Positions 32,199-42,462 of a DNA stretch of 64,000 bases are shown here, piece by piece. Numbering within the stretch: the first letter of the stretch is position 1; every line of letters begins with the position of its first letter. The notes beneath the pieces were generated by a model that was not told the DNA's origin, ran no database searches, and saw nothing but the letters and a program-made list of their open reading frames with translations. The DNA is from Tuctoria greenei. Taxonomy: Eukaryota > Streptophyta > Magnoliopsida > Poales > Poaceae. Both the position numbers and the translations under genes were made by a program. The stretch spans positions 163,206,929 through 163,270,928 of the forward strand of contig JAYESD010000009.1 of NCBI GenBank assembly GCA_036927565.1, read 5' to 3'.

Positions 32199-33946
32199 AT
32201 GGAGAAGTACTCTGCTAAACCTTGTGTGTTCGCTGGTATTGATTTTCAGGTTTGGAAGGCACGCATGGAGGCTTTCATCCAGGCACAAGGCTTTGCAATA
32301 TGGGAGAAGGTATACAAGCCTTACGAAGTGCCATCAAACGATCAAGTTACAGCTACAAATCTGAGAGATGTCAACAACAACAACAAGGCTCGGAACTTGA
32401 TCATACAAGGATTAACACAAAGCGACTTCGACCATGTTGCACACCTCCGATCTGCATACGATGTGTGGAAAGCACTTTGTGACTACCACGAAGGATCCAA
32501 CACGATCAAAGAGGTAAGGCAAGACATGTTCAAGAAAGAATACATGCGCTTCGAGATGCAACCCGGTGAGTCTATTGATGACCTTTTTGCTCGCTTTAAT
32601 AAGATTCTCAGCAACTTGTGTAGTGTCAATGTTAATTTTTCAGATGTTGAAAATGCTAGGCAATTGCTAAGTGCATTAGATATGTCAATTTGGGAGATGA
32701 AAGTCACATCTATTCGTAAATCTACTGTCATGAGTTCACATACTTTAGATGTGCTATATTCCAAGTTAAAAACTTGTGAAATTGACATAATCTCACGTAA
32801 GAACCCCAATAAGTCTATTGCATTTGATTCACAATGTCATATGTCTAGCTCCGGCCAATCATCATCTTGCAATACTCTTGCTTTGTTGTCCTCACTAACC
32901 CTGGAGCAGATCGAAGAAATTCCAGAAGAGGAGTTGGCACTCATCTCTACTAGATTCTCAAAAGCATTGCAAAATGTGAGAACTAGAAGGAGAGGAATCT
33001 CCGGACCTCAACGCTGTTTTGAATGTGGTAAAATAGGACACTTTCGTACAGAATGCCCTAACCTTTCAGGTCCGACCACCCGGGAAGAAAAACAAAGCAA
33101 GGTTCGGACCTCATCTGGAAATTCCAACAAGAAGAAGAAAGGTACCATAGGACGCAAGATGATCAACAGTTTCATCACCGCGCAAGAGTTCAGTTCAAGC
33201 GACGTGGACATTGGAAGTGATGAATATGAAGATTATTTGGCAAACTTGTGCTTCATGGCGGGCAAGTCAAGATCAAGTATGGAGGAGGCAGAACACAACA
33301 GCGACAATGAAGAGGTATGTCCTACTTGCGAAGAAATGTGTGATGCTATTTCTCGTGCCACTATTATCGTTAAGAAAAAGGAAAAAAGCTTAGGGATAGT
33401 GCTACTAAAATTGAATCACTAGAATCTGAAATCAACTGTTTAAAAACTTTGATTCCTAGTGATGATGCATGTTCCTCATGTGATTTAATATATAAACAAT
33501 TGTCCTCATTAAGAAGTGTGCACACCTCCACACTTGATAAACTTGAGTTAGAAATTGAAAAGAACAAAGAGCTTGCTGCACTTAATGATAAAAACTTGAA
33601 AGATGCTAGCTGTTCTACAATTGATTTGCATTGTTCTACTTGTGATGATCTTGATAAGAAACTACATGATGCTATGAATGAAATTTCTATATTGAACAAT
33701 GCTTTACGTTCTCATGAAGTTAAATTTTGTTCCAATTGCAAACTAAAAGGAAAAACTTCATGTGAAAATTGCCTTGATCTGTCCAATAAACTTGATGACA
33801 TGCATAGGACATTAGATCGGTTTTGTAATGGGAATAAGAACCTAAACTTACTGCTAAATTCTTCCAAGTCTTGCAATGATAAAACTGATTTAGGTTTTGA
33901 TTCTCATGCTCATGCTAAGGCACATCCACCTAAAATTGTAAAGTAA
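32199..33946 (+). pseudogene. Copia Z gag with zinc knuckle and cysteine-rich coiled-coil tail (frameshifted)
   Basis: ATG 32199 starts MEKYSAKPCVFAGIDFQVW. The frame has a UBN2-like capsid region (NNKARNLIIQGLTQSDFDHV, FKKEYMRFEMQPGESIDDLF) and a CCHC knuckle at residues 273-286 (CFECGKIGHFRTEC). It ends at 33422, but the true continuation is in another frame from an A-rich run near 33374-33388. From there a coiled-coil region with repeated CxxC pairs (ACSSCD, CSTCDD, CSNCKLKGKTSCENC) runs to TAA 33944-33946. Gag would form the particle and bind RNA. Confidence 0.85.
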
Positions 33947-34498
33947 TTAGGAAGGGGTTTGATTCAAACAGTTCCTAAACAAAAAGGATTGGTTTTCAAA
34001 TCTGCAGGAGTGTTGCCTCATTTGGTTTCAAATAAAAATATTGCTTGCTCATCTAGACATGAACACAAAGTTAAATTTCATTGTACCTTCTGTGGTAGAG
34101 ATGGTCATGTCATAGATTTTTGTTATAGACTAGCTAAACAACAGAAAAGGGAAAGAATGGTTGCTAGATCTCATAACTTTCATGCAAAATTTGCTGCACA
34201 CATTGAACCGAATGTACAACCTGCTGTTTTGAGTCAAAATCATTCAAAGTTTACCTCCAGACCTTCTGTTTTTGCCTCCGGAGCTACTGATTTTTGTGCT
34301 ACACAAGTAACACCTTATAGGTCAGTAGTCAAGAATAAAAAATCTCAAACTTAGACTCATAAACCTGCTGTTTTGTCTCAGCTTTCGCGTGTTTTTCCTA
34401 CTGCACGTCGCGTGACTCAGTACTGGATTCCTAAATGTCTTTTGACTAATCCTAGTATTGAGTCATCGACGTATTGTGCTTCTATGTAGGTTACACGT
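33947..34498 (+). pseudogene. Copia Z gag-protease linker with a second CCHC knuckle (stops)
   Basis: Same frame as the downstream pol. It encodes GLIQTVPKQKGLVFKSAG and a second knuckle CTFCGRDGHVIDFC (about 34082-34123), then passes TAG at 34352-34354 and TAG at 34487-34489. Both stops replace positions where CAG (Gln) would fit. Two separate knuckles flanking a cysteine-pair coiled coil are characteristic of some large-gag plant copia elements. Confidence 0.72.
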
Positions 34499-36699
34499 TT
34501 GAGAAAGGAGAACATTTTGATTGTAGATTTAGGTTGCTCACGCCACATGACCGGTAACAAAGATTGGTTCTCCTCCCTCTCTTTTGTGCCACGTGTAGAG
34601 AATGTTACTTTTGCCGATAATTCTTCAACTCCTATAATTGCTAAGGGTTCGGTTAGAGTAAATGATCACTACACTTTGAAGGCTGTGACACTTGTCAAAA
34701 ATTTGAAATACAACTTGCTTTCTGTTGCACAATTGCTAGATGAAAATCTAGAAATTATTTTCAGTAAAAACTGCTGCAAAGTTGTAGGTTCAAATAGTGA
34801 GCTTATTTTTAACATGTCTCGGTTTGGAAGAGTTTTTAAAGCTGATTTTGACATGTCTTCCTCTAAGCATAGGTGTCTAGTTGCTAATGATTCAAAGTAC
34901 TTATATTTTTGGCATCATAGACTTGGTCACGTAGGCTTTGATCACCTAATGCGTGTTAGTGCTCTTGATCGCATACGTGGGTTGCCTAAGCTTAAAGGGG
35001 AAAAAGAAATTGTATGCTCTTCTTGTAGACATGCTAAGATGGTTGCAGGTTCACATACTCCTCTCACAATGGTCATGACAACTGAACCATGTCAACTTTT
35101 GCATCTTGACACCGTAGGACCTTCACGTGTCCAATCCTTCGGAGGTAAATGGTATGTTCTTGTTATTGTTGATGATTATTCTAGATACTCTTGGGTTTAC
35201 TTTATGACGTCTAAGAATGAAGCTTTTAGTCACTTTAGGACTTTATTTCTTAGATTATCATTTGATCACCCAGGATCTTTAAAGGCAATTAGAAGTGATA
35301 ACGGAACTGAATTTAAAAATCAATCTTTTGATCACTTTTGTGCTGAAAATGGAATAGATCATCAACTTTCTTCCCCATATGTACCTCAACAAAACGGTGT
35401 TGTAGAAAGAAAGAACATAACCTTAGTTGAGATGGCTAGGACTATGCTTGATGAATATCAAACTCCTAGGAAATTTTGGGCTCATGCGTTAGCAATCGCT
35501 TGTTATGTCTCAAATCGTGTTTTCTTGCGTGCTAAGCTAGGTAAAACACCATATGAGCTTCGGTTTGGACATAGGCCTAGTGTTACACACTTTCGGGTTT
35601 TTGGTTGCAAATGCTTTGTTAAGAAACATGGTAATCTTGATAAATTTGAACCTAGATCCTTTGATGGCATGTTTCTTGGTTATCCATCTCATACTAGAGG
35701 CTACCGTGTGCTTTTACTTGAAACTAACAAAATTGTGGAGACTTGTGAAGTGTCTTTTGATGAAGCTAGCCCAGGTACTAGCTCCGGTGTTGTAGGACCA
35801 GATTCGTATCCTCAGGGGGAGGGTATTTTCGAAGATGAAGAAGACCCGGTGATACTGCCTGGTAGTTCCGAAGTTGACACGTGTCCAACTTTGGACATTG
35901 AACAAGCTCCGGCTATCACCTATGCTGGTCCTGATCGTCCACAAGTCACAAGCTCATCAATCTACGATGAACCTAATGAAGAAGAAGCTTGTGAGACATC
36001 TGTTCCCCTACGTGTTTACAAAGATCATCCCCCACAACAGATGATTGGATCACTTTTTTACCTCACGGCATCAAGACCGGACATACAATTCAGCGTATGT
36101 CTTTGTGCATGGTTTCAAGCTTCCCCACGTGCTTCACATCGTCAAGCCGTCAAAAGGATTATCAGGTACTTACATGGAACACAAGAATTTGGAATTTTTC
36201 TTCCTTCTTCCTCAACCGTTACTTTGAAAGCTTTTTCGGATGCTGATTTTGGGGGTTGTAGGATTGATAGGAAAAGTACTTCCGGTGCTTGTCATTTTCT
36301 TGGTAATTCTCTTGTTGCTTGGTCCTCTAGAAAACAAAATTCAGTTGCACAATCCACAACCGAATCTGAATATGTAGCTGCTGCTAGTGCTTGCTCACAA
36401 ATTCTTTGGATTGTTCAAACACTTAAGGACTATGGGGTTGATCTAGATAGTGTTCCACTGTTTTGTGATAACAATAGTGCCATTTGCATTGCTAAAAACC
36501 CCGTGCAACATTCTAGAACTAAGCACATTGACATTAGGTATCACTTTCTCTGAGATAATATTGAAAAAGGAAACATTGTGCTTCACCATGTAGATATCGA
36601 ACAACAATTGGCTGAAATTATTACAAAACCTTTGGATTTCACTCGTTTTTGTTACATTCGTAGTGAAATAGGGGTTATGCATCCTCATGGCTTAAATTG
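34499..36699 (+). pseudogene. Copia Z protease-integrase-RNase H, reverse transcriptase deleted
   Basis: The protease site reads DLG (34526-34534) instead of DSG within VDLGCSRHMTG, removing the usual Ser next to the catalytic Asp. The integrase zinc motif is HHRLGH...CSSC, and the core has D (LLHLDTVG), D (IRSDNGTEF) and E (QQNGVVERKN). After DEASPGTSSG and VPLRVYKDHPPQQ the frame jumps at about 36041 straight to MIGSLFYLTASRPDIQFSV, the start of the RNase H part, so the whole RT palm including YVDD is missing, in frame. RNase H continues (SDADFGG, ESEYVAAASA, CDNNSA) to TGA 36551-36553 (CGA expected) and the natural end is TGA 36697-36699. Confidence 0.9.
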
Positions 36700-37684
36700 A
36701 GGGGGAGTTTTGAAACTTGGGAAGTCTATGTGTGAATCTGAAATTAAAATAATATGAGCATAGTATTTCATACATATATGTCTTTGTGATTCCTTTTACA
36801 TGCTGAAAGTTCTTACTACATTACTCGTGTTATACATTTTGTAGTTTTTGCCATGTCTAGTAATTGGAATAATTACTTACACTAAAACTGGTCATGGTCG
36901 AACTTTCTTGCTGTTTTGAACTTGTTACATGTTCACAAGTGCTTTTAGTCATTAAGAATTCATCAAGTAATCAACTCAAATGTTGAGTTTTTATGAACAA
37001 ATATAAATTGAGAAAAGATCGAGAGCATATGCATGCATCGCACTTCTTCTTTTGAGATGGCTTGTCATTGCACTTAGATATGAACTTGGAAGAAGTTGTG
37101 TATGACTAAAACCATGTCCTTAAGCTTCTGATTGTCAAATGACATAGGCTTGGCTTGGTTAGTTAGAATAAGGCAGATGCGCATATAATCTCTTGCAAAT
37201 ATCATATGATCTAAATTTATGCTTTGAAAAATAATAAAATGCAGAAACTAGTGTCATGCTTTCACTTTTTGAAGTAGTTAAGTTTGTGAGATCATGACTT
37301 GCTTAAATTGAAAATTACATTTGATCTCTAGCATGGCTTACACTACTTTATGTATCTCATTGATGTGATAATGTAAGGTACTTGATAGTATGACTTGGAT
37401 GAGCTTTGTTTATATGTATATGTTATAATATGCTCATAACAACTAAAGGGGGAGAGATAATTTGTTTATATGTTCATGACTTGCTGAATACATTATCAAA
37501 GGGGGAGAGATAAGTATGTAGAGAAAGATAATATGTGCATAAGGAGAGATAATATGGGATAATTTTTCTTCTCATTTTACTTTTGATTTACAAAGGGGGC
37601 AAAATTGCCTTCAAAACTTTTATGTGAATAAGCCAATGTTCGGATTTTAAATGGTGTTGCCAATGCATTCATCAAGGGGGAGAT
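36700..37684 (+). other. Post-pol region of copia Z with five purine tracts
   Basis: No gene is supported. GGGGGAG-type tracts occur at 36699-36711, 37445-37460, 37498-37513, 37592-37599 and 37674-37684; the last, AAGGGGGAGAT next to the 3' LTR, is the functional polypurine tract by position. Confidence 0.75.
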
Positions 37685-39501
37685 TGTAAGACCTATGTGT
37701 GCTGAATACATTGGCTTGTAGTGAATACACTTGGCTTTGATGATAAAAGTTTTGAATATCACCAAAACATTTTTTATCAAGGTCCAACTCTAGCTCTGAG
37801 CTACAGCAAGGTCCGACGGTAGGTCCGTCTTGGTTTGGGTAGCTCCGGTTACGTTCGATGCTAGGTCTGACTAGCTTTGGTCAGCTCCGGTGAAGTTTTG
37901 TCTTTGATAGCTCCAGCATGTTTTTGATAGCTCCGACATGATTTTGATAGCCCCGCCGTGTTTTTGCTAAGCTCCGAAGTTGATTTTTCTAGCTCCGGCT
38001 TTTGGGTTTACTAGTTCTGACTAGTTCTGGTTAGCTCCGGCGCTAGGTCCTGCTAGTTTTGTAAGCTCCAGCGGGAGCTTGGTTGTACTAGTTTTGGTAA
38101 GCTCCGGCGCTAGGTTCTACTAGCTTTTGTTAGCTCCGGCTCAAGGTTCGGGTTGCTCTAGCAAGGTCCGGAACTTGACCGTAGTGCTTCTGTTTTTCAT
38201 TTGCAATGTTTCGTACTTGCTTTACATCTCTGGAAAGATTGCTTAGTATTCATTTGCTAAGTCTTTGGTGAGTTTTGGTTGATATGGATGATAACGTGTT
38301 ACTGTGGTTTTGCAACATGCTTATGTGAGGTTCTCACATAGGGTGTTGTGTTCGGAACTAACTTGAGTCAAGTCGAGGACTTGGGATCGTATGGATTGGT
38401 TGTTTATTCATGTGCAGGTGTTGCTTGAGTTCCAGGCATGGCTGGTGACGGGATCCATTGGACTAGTCTCAGGGAGGAGATGAGGTTCCAACAACCAAAT
38501 TCAAGAGGAATTGTGGTTGAGCTGATCAGGAGGTTGCGTAGCATGATTGAATCAAGAACAATGCATATGAAGGTATCGTGGACGTCATTGGAAGATGTTT
38601 GCACGTATGCAAGGAGTGCATGGACGTGGCTACATGGTTCCGAGACGTGATTAAGAGATGTGGACGTAAAGAGTTGGTCGGAAAGGTCCAACCGACTAGG
38701 TTATGGACTCAGGCTGCGGCTGAGTCGGGTTTGACTCAAATATGAAAAGATTTGAGTTGGTTATGATAGGATTTCGTGTGGGTCACGAATTTGAGTTGTT
38801 TAGTAATGTGGGACACGTTTCTAAGGTGTTTGGAAGTCTTAAGATTGCTTCTATCTGCGTATAGAAGAATCCTAAGAAGTTATGGAAAGTTACGATTCCT
38901 GAACAGAGTAGGATTAGATTCTTGATTTGAGTTGAGTTGGTTTTCGAGCTGGTTATATAAGCAAGGGAGCCCAGAGCTCGTGGTACACGACTTTGGGGGT
39001 TTTTCCTCTTGTGTTCTATTGAATAAAATTCATAGTTTGAAGGAACTTTTGTGCCTTGTTTGTCTGAACTCGAGTTTTACAGATCCAATTGACGTGATTC
39101 TTTTTGGGTTGTCTTCACAAATTGATTATCTATCATATGTCAAAATTTCACGGTCATTGGACTTGTGGTTTCTGATCTACACGAGTTTCTTTGCAGCATT
39201 CCAGAACTGTTTTTTCTCGGGTAGGGCAGATTGACCTTGTTTGATCTTTCGATCATAACTTGAGTTTTTCTCGACGGATTTGAGTGATTCTTTTTGTGTT
39301 GTCTTCGTGACTTGATTCTCTCTGATATCTATCACTTTTGTCACGGTGAAACACGTTTAGATTAGTCTCACACACGATTTCTTTAACAGATCGTTTTTCT
39401 GCCGAAAGGGTTTGGGGTTTAATTGTTTCCGCTGCGTAAGATTTTTAAATCTACCATTCACCCCCCCTCTGGTAGCTTTTCACGTGCTCTTCGATCCTAC
39501 A
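37685..39501 (+). mobile_element. 3' LTR of copia Z
   Basis: An 1,817-bp LTR, a close match to 30253-32136 except for scattered substitutions and one deletion of about 67 bp near 39065. It ends GATCCTACA, followed by the second target copy GGGCT. Confidence 0.9.
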
Positions 39502-39506
39502 GGGCT

Positions 39507-40234
39507 GAATTCAGGGTTTAAGCCCATTTAGCTTTTAAAATGTTTTCTGATTTTCAGAATAAGTTAAAAAATGGAAAATAAATTCCAGAAATTAGGAAAA
39601 TGATTAGAAAATTACTTAAATAGCTAGGAAATTTTCAGAAAATTTTGTGTGATGATTGTGTAATTTTGGCTATATTATTTCTGTAATTTTAGGTTATTTT
39701 AAGTTATTCAGTGCATTTTCTCAGTTATTTAAATCCAATTAATTGCATTAATTTTTTGCAATTAATTTCAGTAATTTAAGAAATTAAGTTTATTTTGCTT
39801 CCGTTGTTATTTAGCAGTAAATTTAAATAAGTAACCAACGTGAAAATTTAAATTTTCTAGAATTTTAAGATTATATGTTTTGCATGGAAATTAAATAAGT
39901 AACCAAAGTGAAAATTATATTTTGCCATGTTTTAAGTTTATTTCCAGTATATTTGCATTATATTGGGAATTTCTTCATGAATTTTAAGTATGTCTACATG
40001 GAAATTAGAGTAACCAACGTTAAATATTTCCATGTTAATTAAGTTATTAAGTAAAGTGGAAATTAGAGTAACCAACATGAAATATTTCCACGATTATTTA
40101 AGTGAAATGGTTTTGTTGAGTAACCAACGTGAAAGACATTTTATGCCATTTCTTGTTTAAGTGCAATTTTAAGTACATGCTTCTCATATGTTGTTTTAAG
40201 TCCTTTTCTAACCCCTATATTTTGTTTTATTAAG
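39507..40234 (+). other. Copia Y leader/intron, right part, copy A, with AGTAACCAACGTGAAA repeats
   Basis: Continues unit A after copia Z. It is AT-rich with five spaced copies of AGTAACCAACGTGAAA-like motifs (about 39829, 39898, 40008, 40066 and 40118). It ends in a pyrimidine-rich stretch and the predicted acceptor TTAAG at 40234. No coding sequence was seen. Confidence 0.6.
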
Positions 40235-41916
40235 GTGCCTCAAATGTGGTAAGTCTCATTGCCTCCATAGGGACCCCTACTGGTCATAACTATGGGACAT
40301 GGAATGAGAGGCTCAGGATGAACTTAGCAATTGCAAATCTTGACCTTTGCCTAAGAAAGGATCGACCTGTTGATCCTACAGCTCCCATTGCTCAGCCTGA
40401 GGAGACTGATGAGGAGTTTGGAGTAAGAAAGGAGGAGTACCTTAAGCTTAAGTAAAAGTACCCTAAGGATCTTGAGGCATGGGAGGAATCCAACAGAAAG
40501 TGCCTCATGGTCATTAAGGCCACCATTTCTGAGTCCATAAGAGGAGCTATTCCTGACTGTGAGCTGGAAACTGAGTACCTTGCCAAGGTCAAAAGTCAGT
40601 ACACAAGCTCCACTAAGACATTAGCAAGCACTCTCCTCAAAAGGCTTGTTAATGAAAGGTACACTGGTGGGGGGGTGAGAGATCACATCCTTAAGACGAG
40701 TAATTTAAATGCAAACCTCAAGACTCTTAACTTAGCCATGCCAAATGAGATGCTTGTGCATTTCATCTTCATGTCTTTGCCCAAAGATTTGAGGCATTTG
40801 TGATAAATTACAACTCTAAGGAAGATAGCTGGACTTTAGAGAAAGTCATGGCTATGTGCGTTCAGGAGGAGGAGCGCATAAGAGGTAAGGGTGGAGACTC
40901 CATTAACTTCACCAAAGGTAAGGGTAAGGGAAAGGCGAAGACCTACTTCACCTCTCCCAACCCACCATCTTTTAAGGTACATGGCTCCTCTTCTAAGGGC
41001 AAAGGGACAACTCCTCATCCTTCTGGTTCTAAGTTGAAATCAGATCAGTGCAAATTTTGCTTTGGACATCACCAAAAGGACTGCATTGGTTTTATTAAGT
41101 GGTGTGCTAAGAATGGTAAGGATATTATCACTTTCGTAAATGAATCCCTGTACCTATCTTATTCTCGATCTACTTGGTGGATTGACTCAGGTGCAACTGT
41201 GCACGTTTGTAATTCTATACAGGGGTTAAATACGATGAGGACTATAAGAAGGGCGGAAAGGACCATCAAAGTCACTAATGTCCATGAAGCTGAAGTTGAA
41301 GGCATTTGAACTTATCCTCTTAGACTTAGTAGTGGTTTCATACTTAGACTTCATGATGTTCTTTATGTCCCTAGTTTAGAGAGGAATTTGATATCAGTGT
41401 CATGTCCGGATAATTGTGGGTTTGTTTGCCATTTTGGCGAGGACAAATGCTCTATTGGTTTGAATAATAAGATTGTGGGTCTTGCCTTTAGACAAGAAAT
41501 GCTTTATCTATTGTCCACTCATGATAATGTCAATGGTTAAGTAATGATCAAATTCCTGCTAAGAATGACATAAAAAGAAACAAGCGCAAAAGAATCGATT
41601 TCGAAACATCGTCGAAATTATGGCATTGTCGATTATGCCATATTTCGAGGGGGAGGATCGAATGCTTAGTATCTCAATCGATCTTACCCCAGTTAGACTT
41701 TTTAGATTTAGAAGAATGCATTGATTGCATTAAAGGTAAGTTTGTTAAGACTATTAAGAAGAACGCCATACACAGCACAGGAATTTTAGAAATTATTCAC
41801 ACGGACATTTGTGGTCCATTTCACGTAGTCTCTGTAGACGGGTATGACTTGTTCATAACGTTCACGGACGACTACACTCATTATGGTTACATTTATCCAA
41901 TCAAGGAGCGATCCGA
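40235..41916 (+). pseudogene. Copia Y gag-protease-integrase, copy A, truncated at duplication junction
   Basis: The gag body (NVVSLIASIGTPTGHNYGTW, UBN2-like ESNRKCLMVIKATISESIRG) has a TAA at 40453-40455 shared with copy B and a one-base deletion near 40788 specific to copy A. The knuckle-like CKFCFGHHQKDC and protease WWIDSGATVHVC follow, then a TGA at about 41307 (GGA in copy B), the GAG-pre-integrase zinc region (LWHCRL, CIDCIKGKF) and the start of integrase (IIHTDICGPF, TDDYTHYGYIYP). The sequence stops abruptly at 41916, where unit B begins. Copia order (integrase before RT) is consistent. Confidence 0.82.
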
Positions 41917-41920
41917 GACA
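41911..41920. other. Junction between duplication units A and B
   Basis: Up to ATCCGA (41911-41916) the sequence follows copia Y, as at 63975-63980. Y in unit B then continues AGCATTGG, whereas here it switches to GACATGTCGCC, leading into a minus-strand ORF remnant and then CACTA copy B. There is no transposon terminus at the switch, so this is a rearrangement breakpoint rather than an insertion edge. Confidence 0.8.
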
Positions 41921-42414
41921 TGTCGCCAGGACCGATGTTCCAGGCTGGAACTTCTTGAGATTGGTCTTCACGGCTTCACCAGTCAAGTTGGTGCCCAAGC
42001 CAACCTCAGTGCGGTTGTTATACATCTCACTGTTGAAGGCCCAAGCAGGTCGGCTCCTAGCCCTCAACGGGGCCCACCTGTTCGTCAAGAAGTTGCCGAA
42101 GACCATCTGCGGGGTCACCCCACCTTCGACACATTCCTGGTTCTATCCAGGATGGGCTTGTACTCCCTCGACAGCTCCGGCACGTCACTCCAAATGTCGG
42201 TGTCGACACGAGGAAGGCCTTCACGTAGCTCTAGCCTCTCGTGTCCCTCAACGGTGATGACCACCCAGTCTTTCTTCCAGTCGTCCCACTTGCCGAAAAG
42301 GAATGACCTCAAATACTTGAGGGGAGAGTCTTTCTGCTTCACAAAGTAGTAGAAGCCGATGAACTCATCACTTTTCCCGGTCGGGTGGACAGACATCAGC
42401 ACAATCACAAACTA
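41917..42414 (-). pseudogene. Fragment of a retrotransposon-type accessory ORF (two frames)
   Basis: The minus strand reads HPTGKSDEFIGFYYFVKQ, FGKWDDWKKDWVVITVEG and IWSDVPELSREYKPILDR (to 42115), then after a frameshift TPQMVFGNFLTNRWAPLRAR and VGLGTNLTGEAVKTNLKK, and stops at the unit junction. It resembles the plant 'putative gypsy-type transposon' accessory proteins carried antisense by Tat elements, so it may be an N-terminal or middle part of the class whose tail is at 4254-4829. The link is an inference; the two fragments do not overlap. It sits just beyond the 3' end of the CACTA genes. Confidence 0.45.
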
Positions 42415-42462
42415 ATGAGTGCTGATACATCTCACATTGTCATCAACAAAGCAAACAAGGGC

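Larger units (their letters stand above)
30253..39501 (+). mobile_element. Copia element Z with both LTRs, RT-deleted, inserted in copia Y of unit A
   Basis: A 9,249-bp element flanked by GGGCT at 30248-30252 and 39502-39506, with termini TGTAAGACC and GATCCTACA. LTRs are 30253-32136 and 37685-39501. Unit B shows the empty site (one GGGCT, about 61564-61568), so Z inserted after the duplication. Internal order is primer site, gag, protease, integrase, RNase H, then a non-coding tail with several purine tracts. The reverse transcriptase core is absent. Multiple stops are present. Confidence 0.92.
13064..41916. repeat. Duplication unit A (partial; interrupted by copia Z at 30253-39501)
   Basis: From 13064 to 30252, and again from 39502 to 41916, this sequence is collinear and same-strand with 44027-63980. 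Anchors: CACTA end 19552 = 50580, family-X LTR end 25425 = 56459, LINE poly(T) 26671 = 57841, copia Y LTR start 28414 = 59710, and final shared ATCCGA 41911-41916 = 63975-63980. By eye, divergence is about 1% in the small host-like gene and several percent in the CACTA coding remnants. The left part of unit A, corresponding to 41917-44026, would lie beyond the Tat insertion and the window edge. Confidence 0.9.

Noticed and set aside
30253..39501. Possibility that unit B once had copia Z and lost it.
   Set aside because: Unit B has a single uninterrupted GGGCT with no solo LTR or duplicated target, so a later insertion in unit A is the simpler reading.
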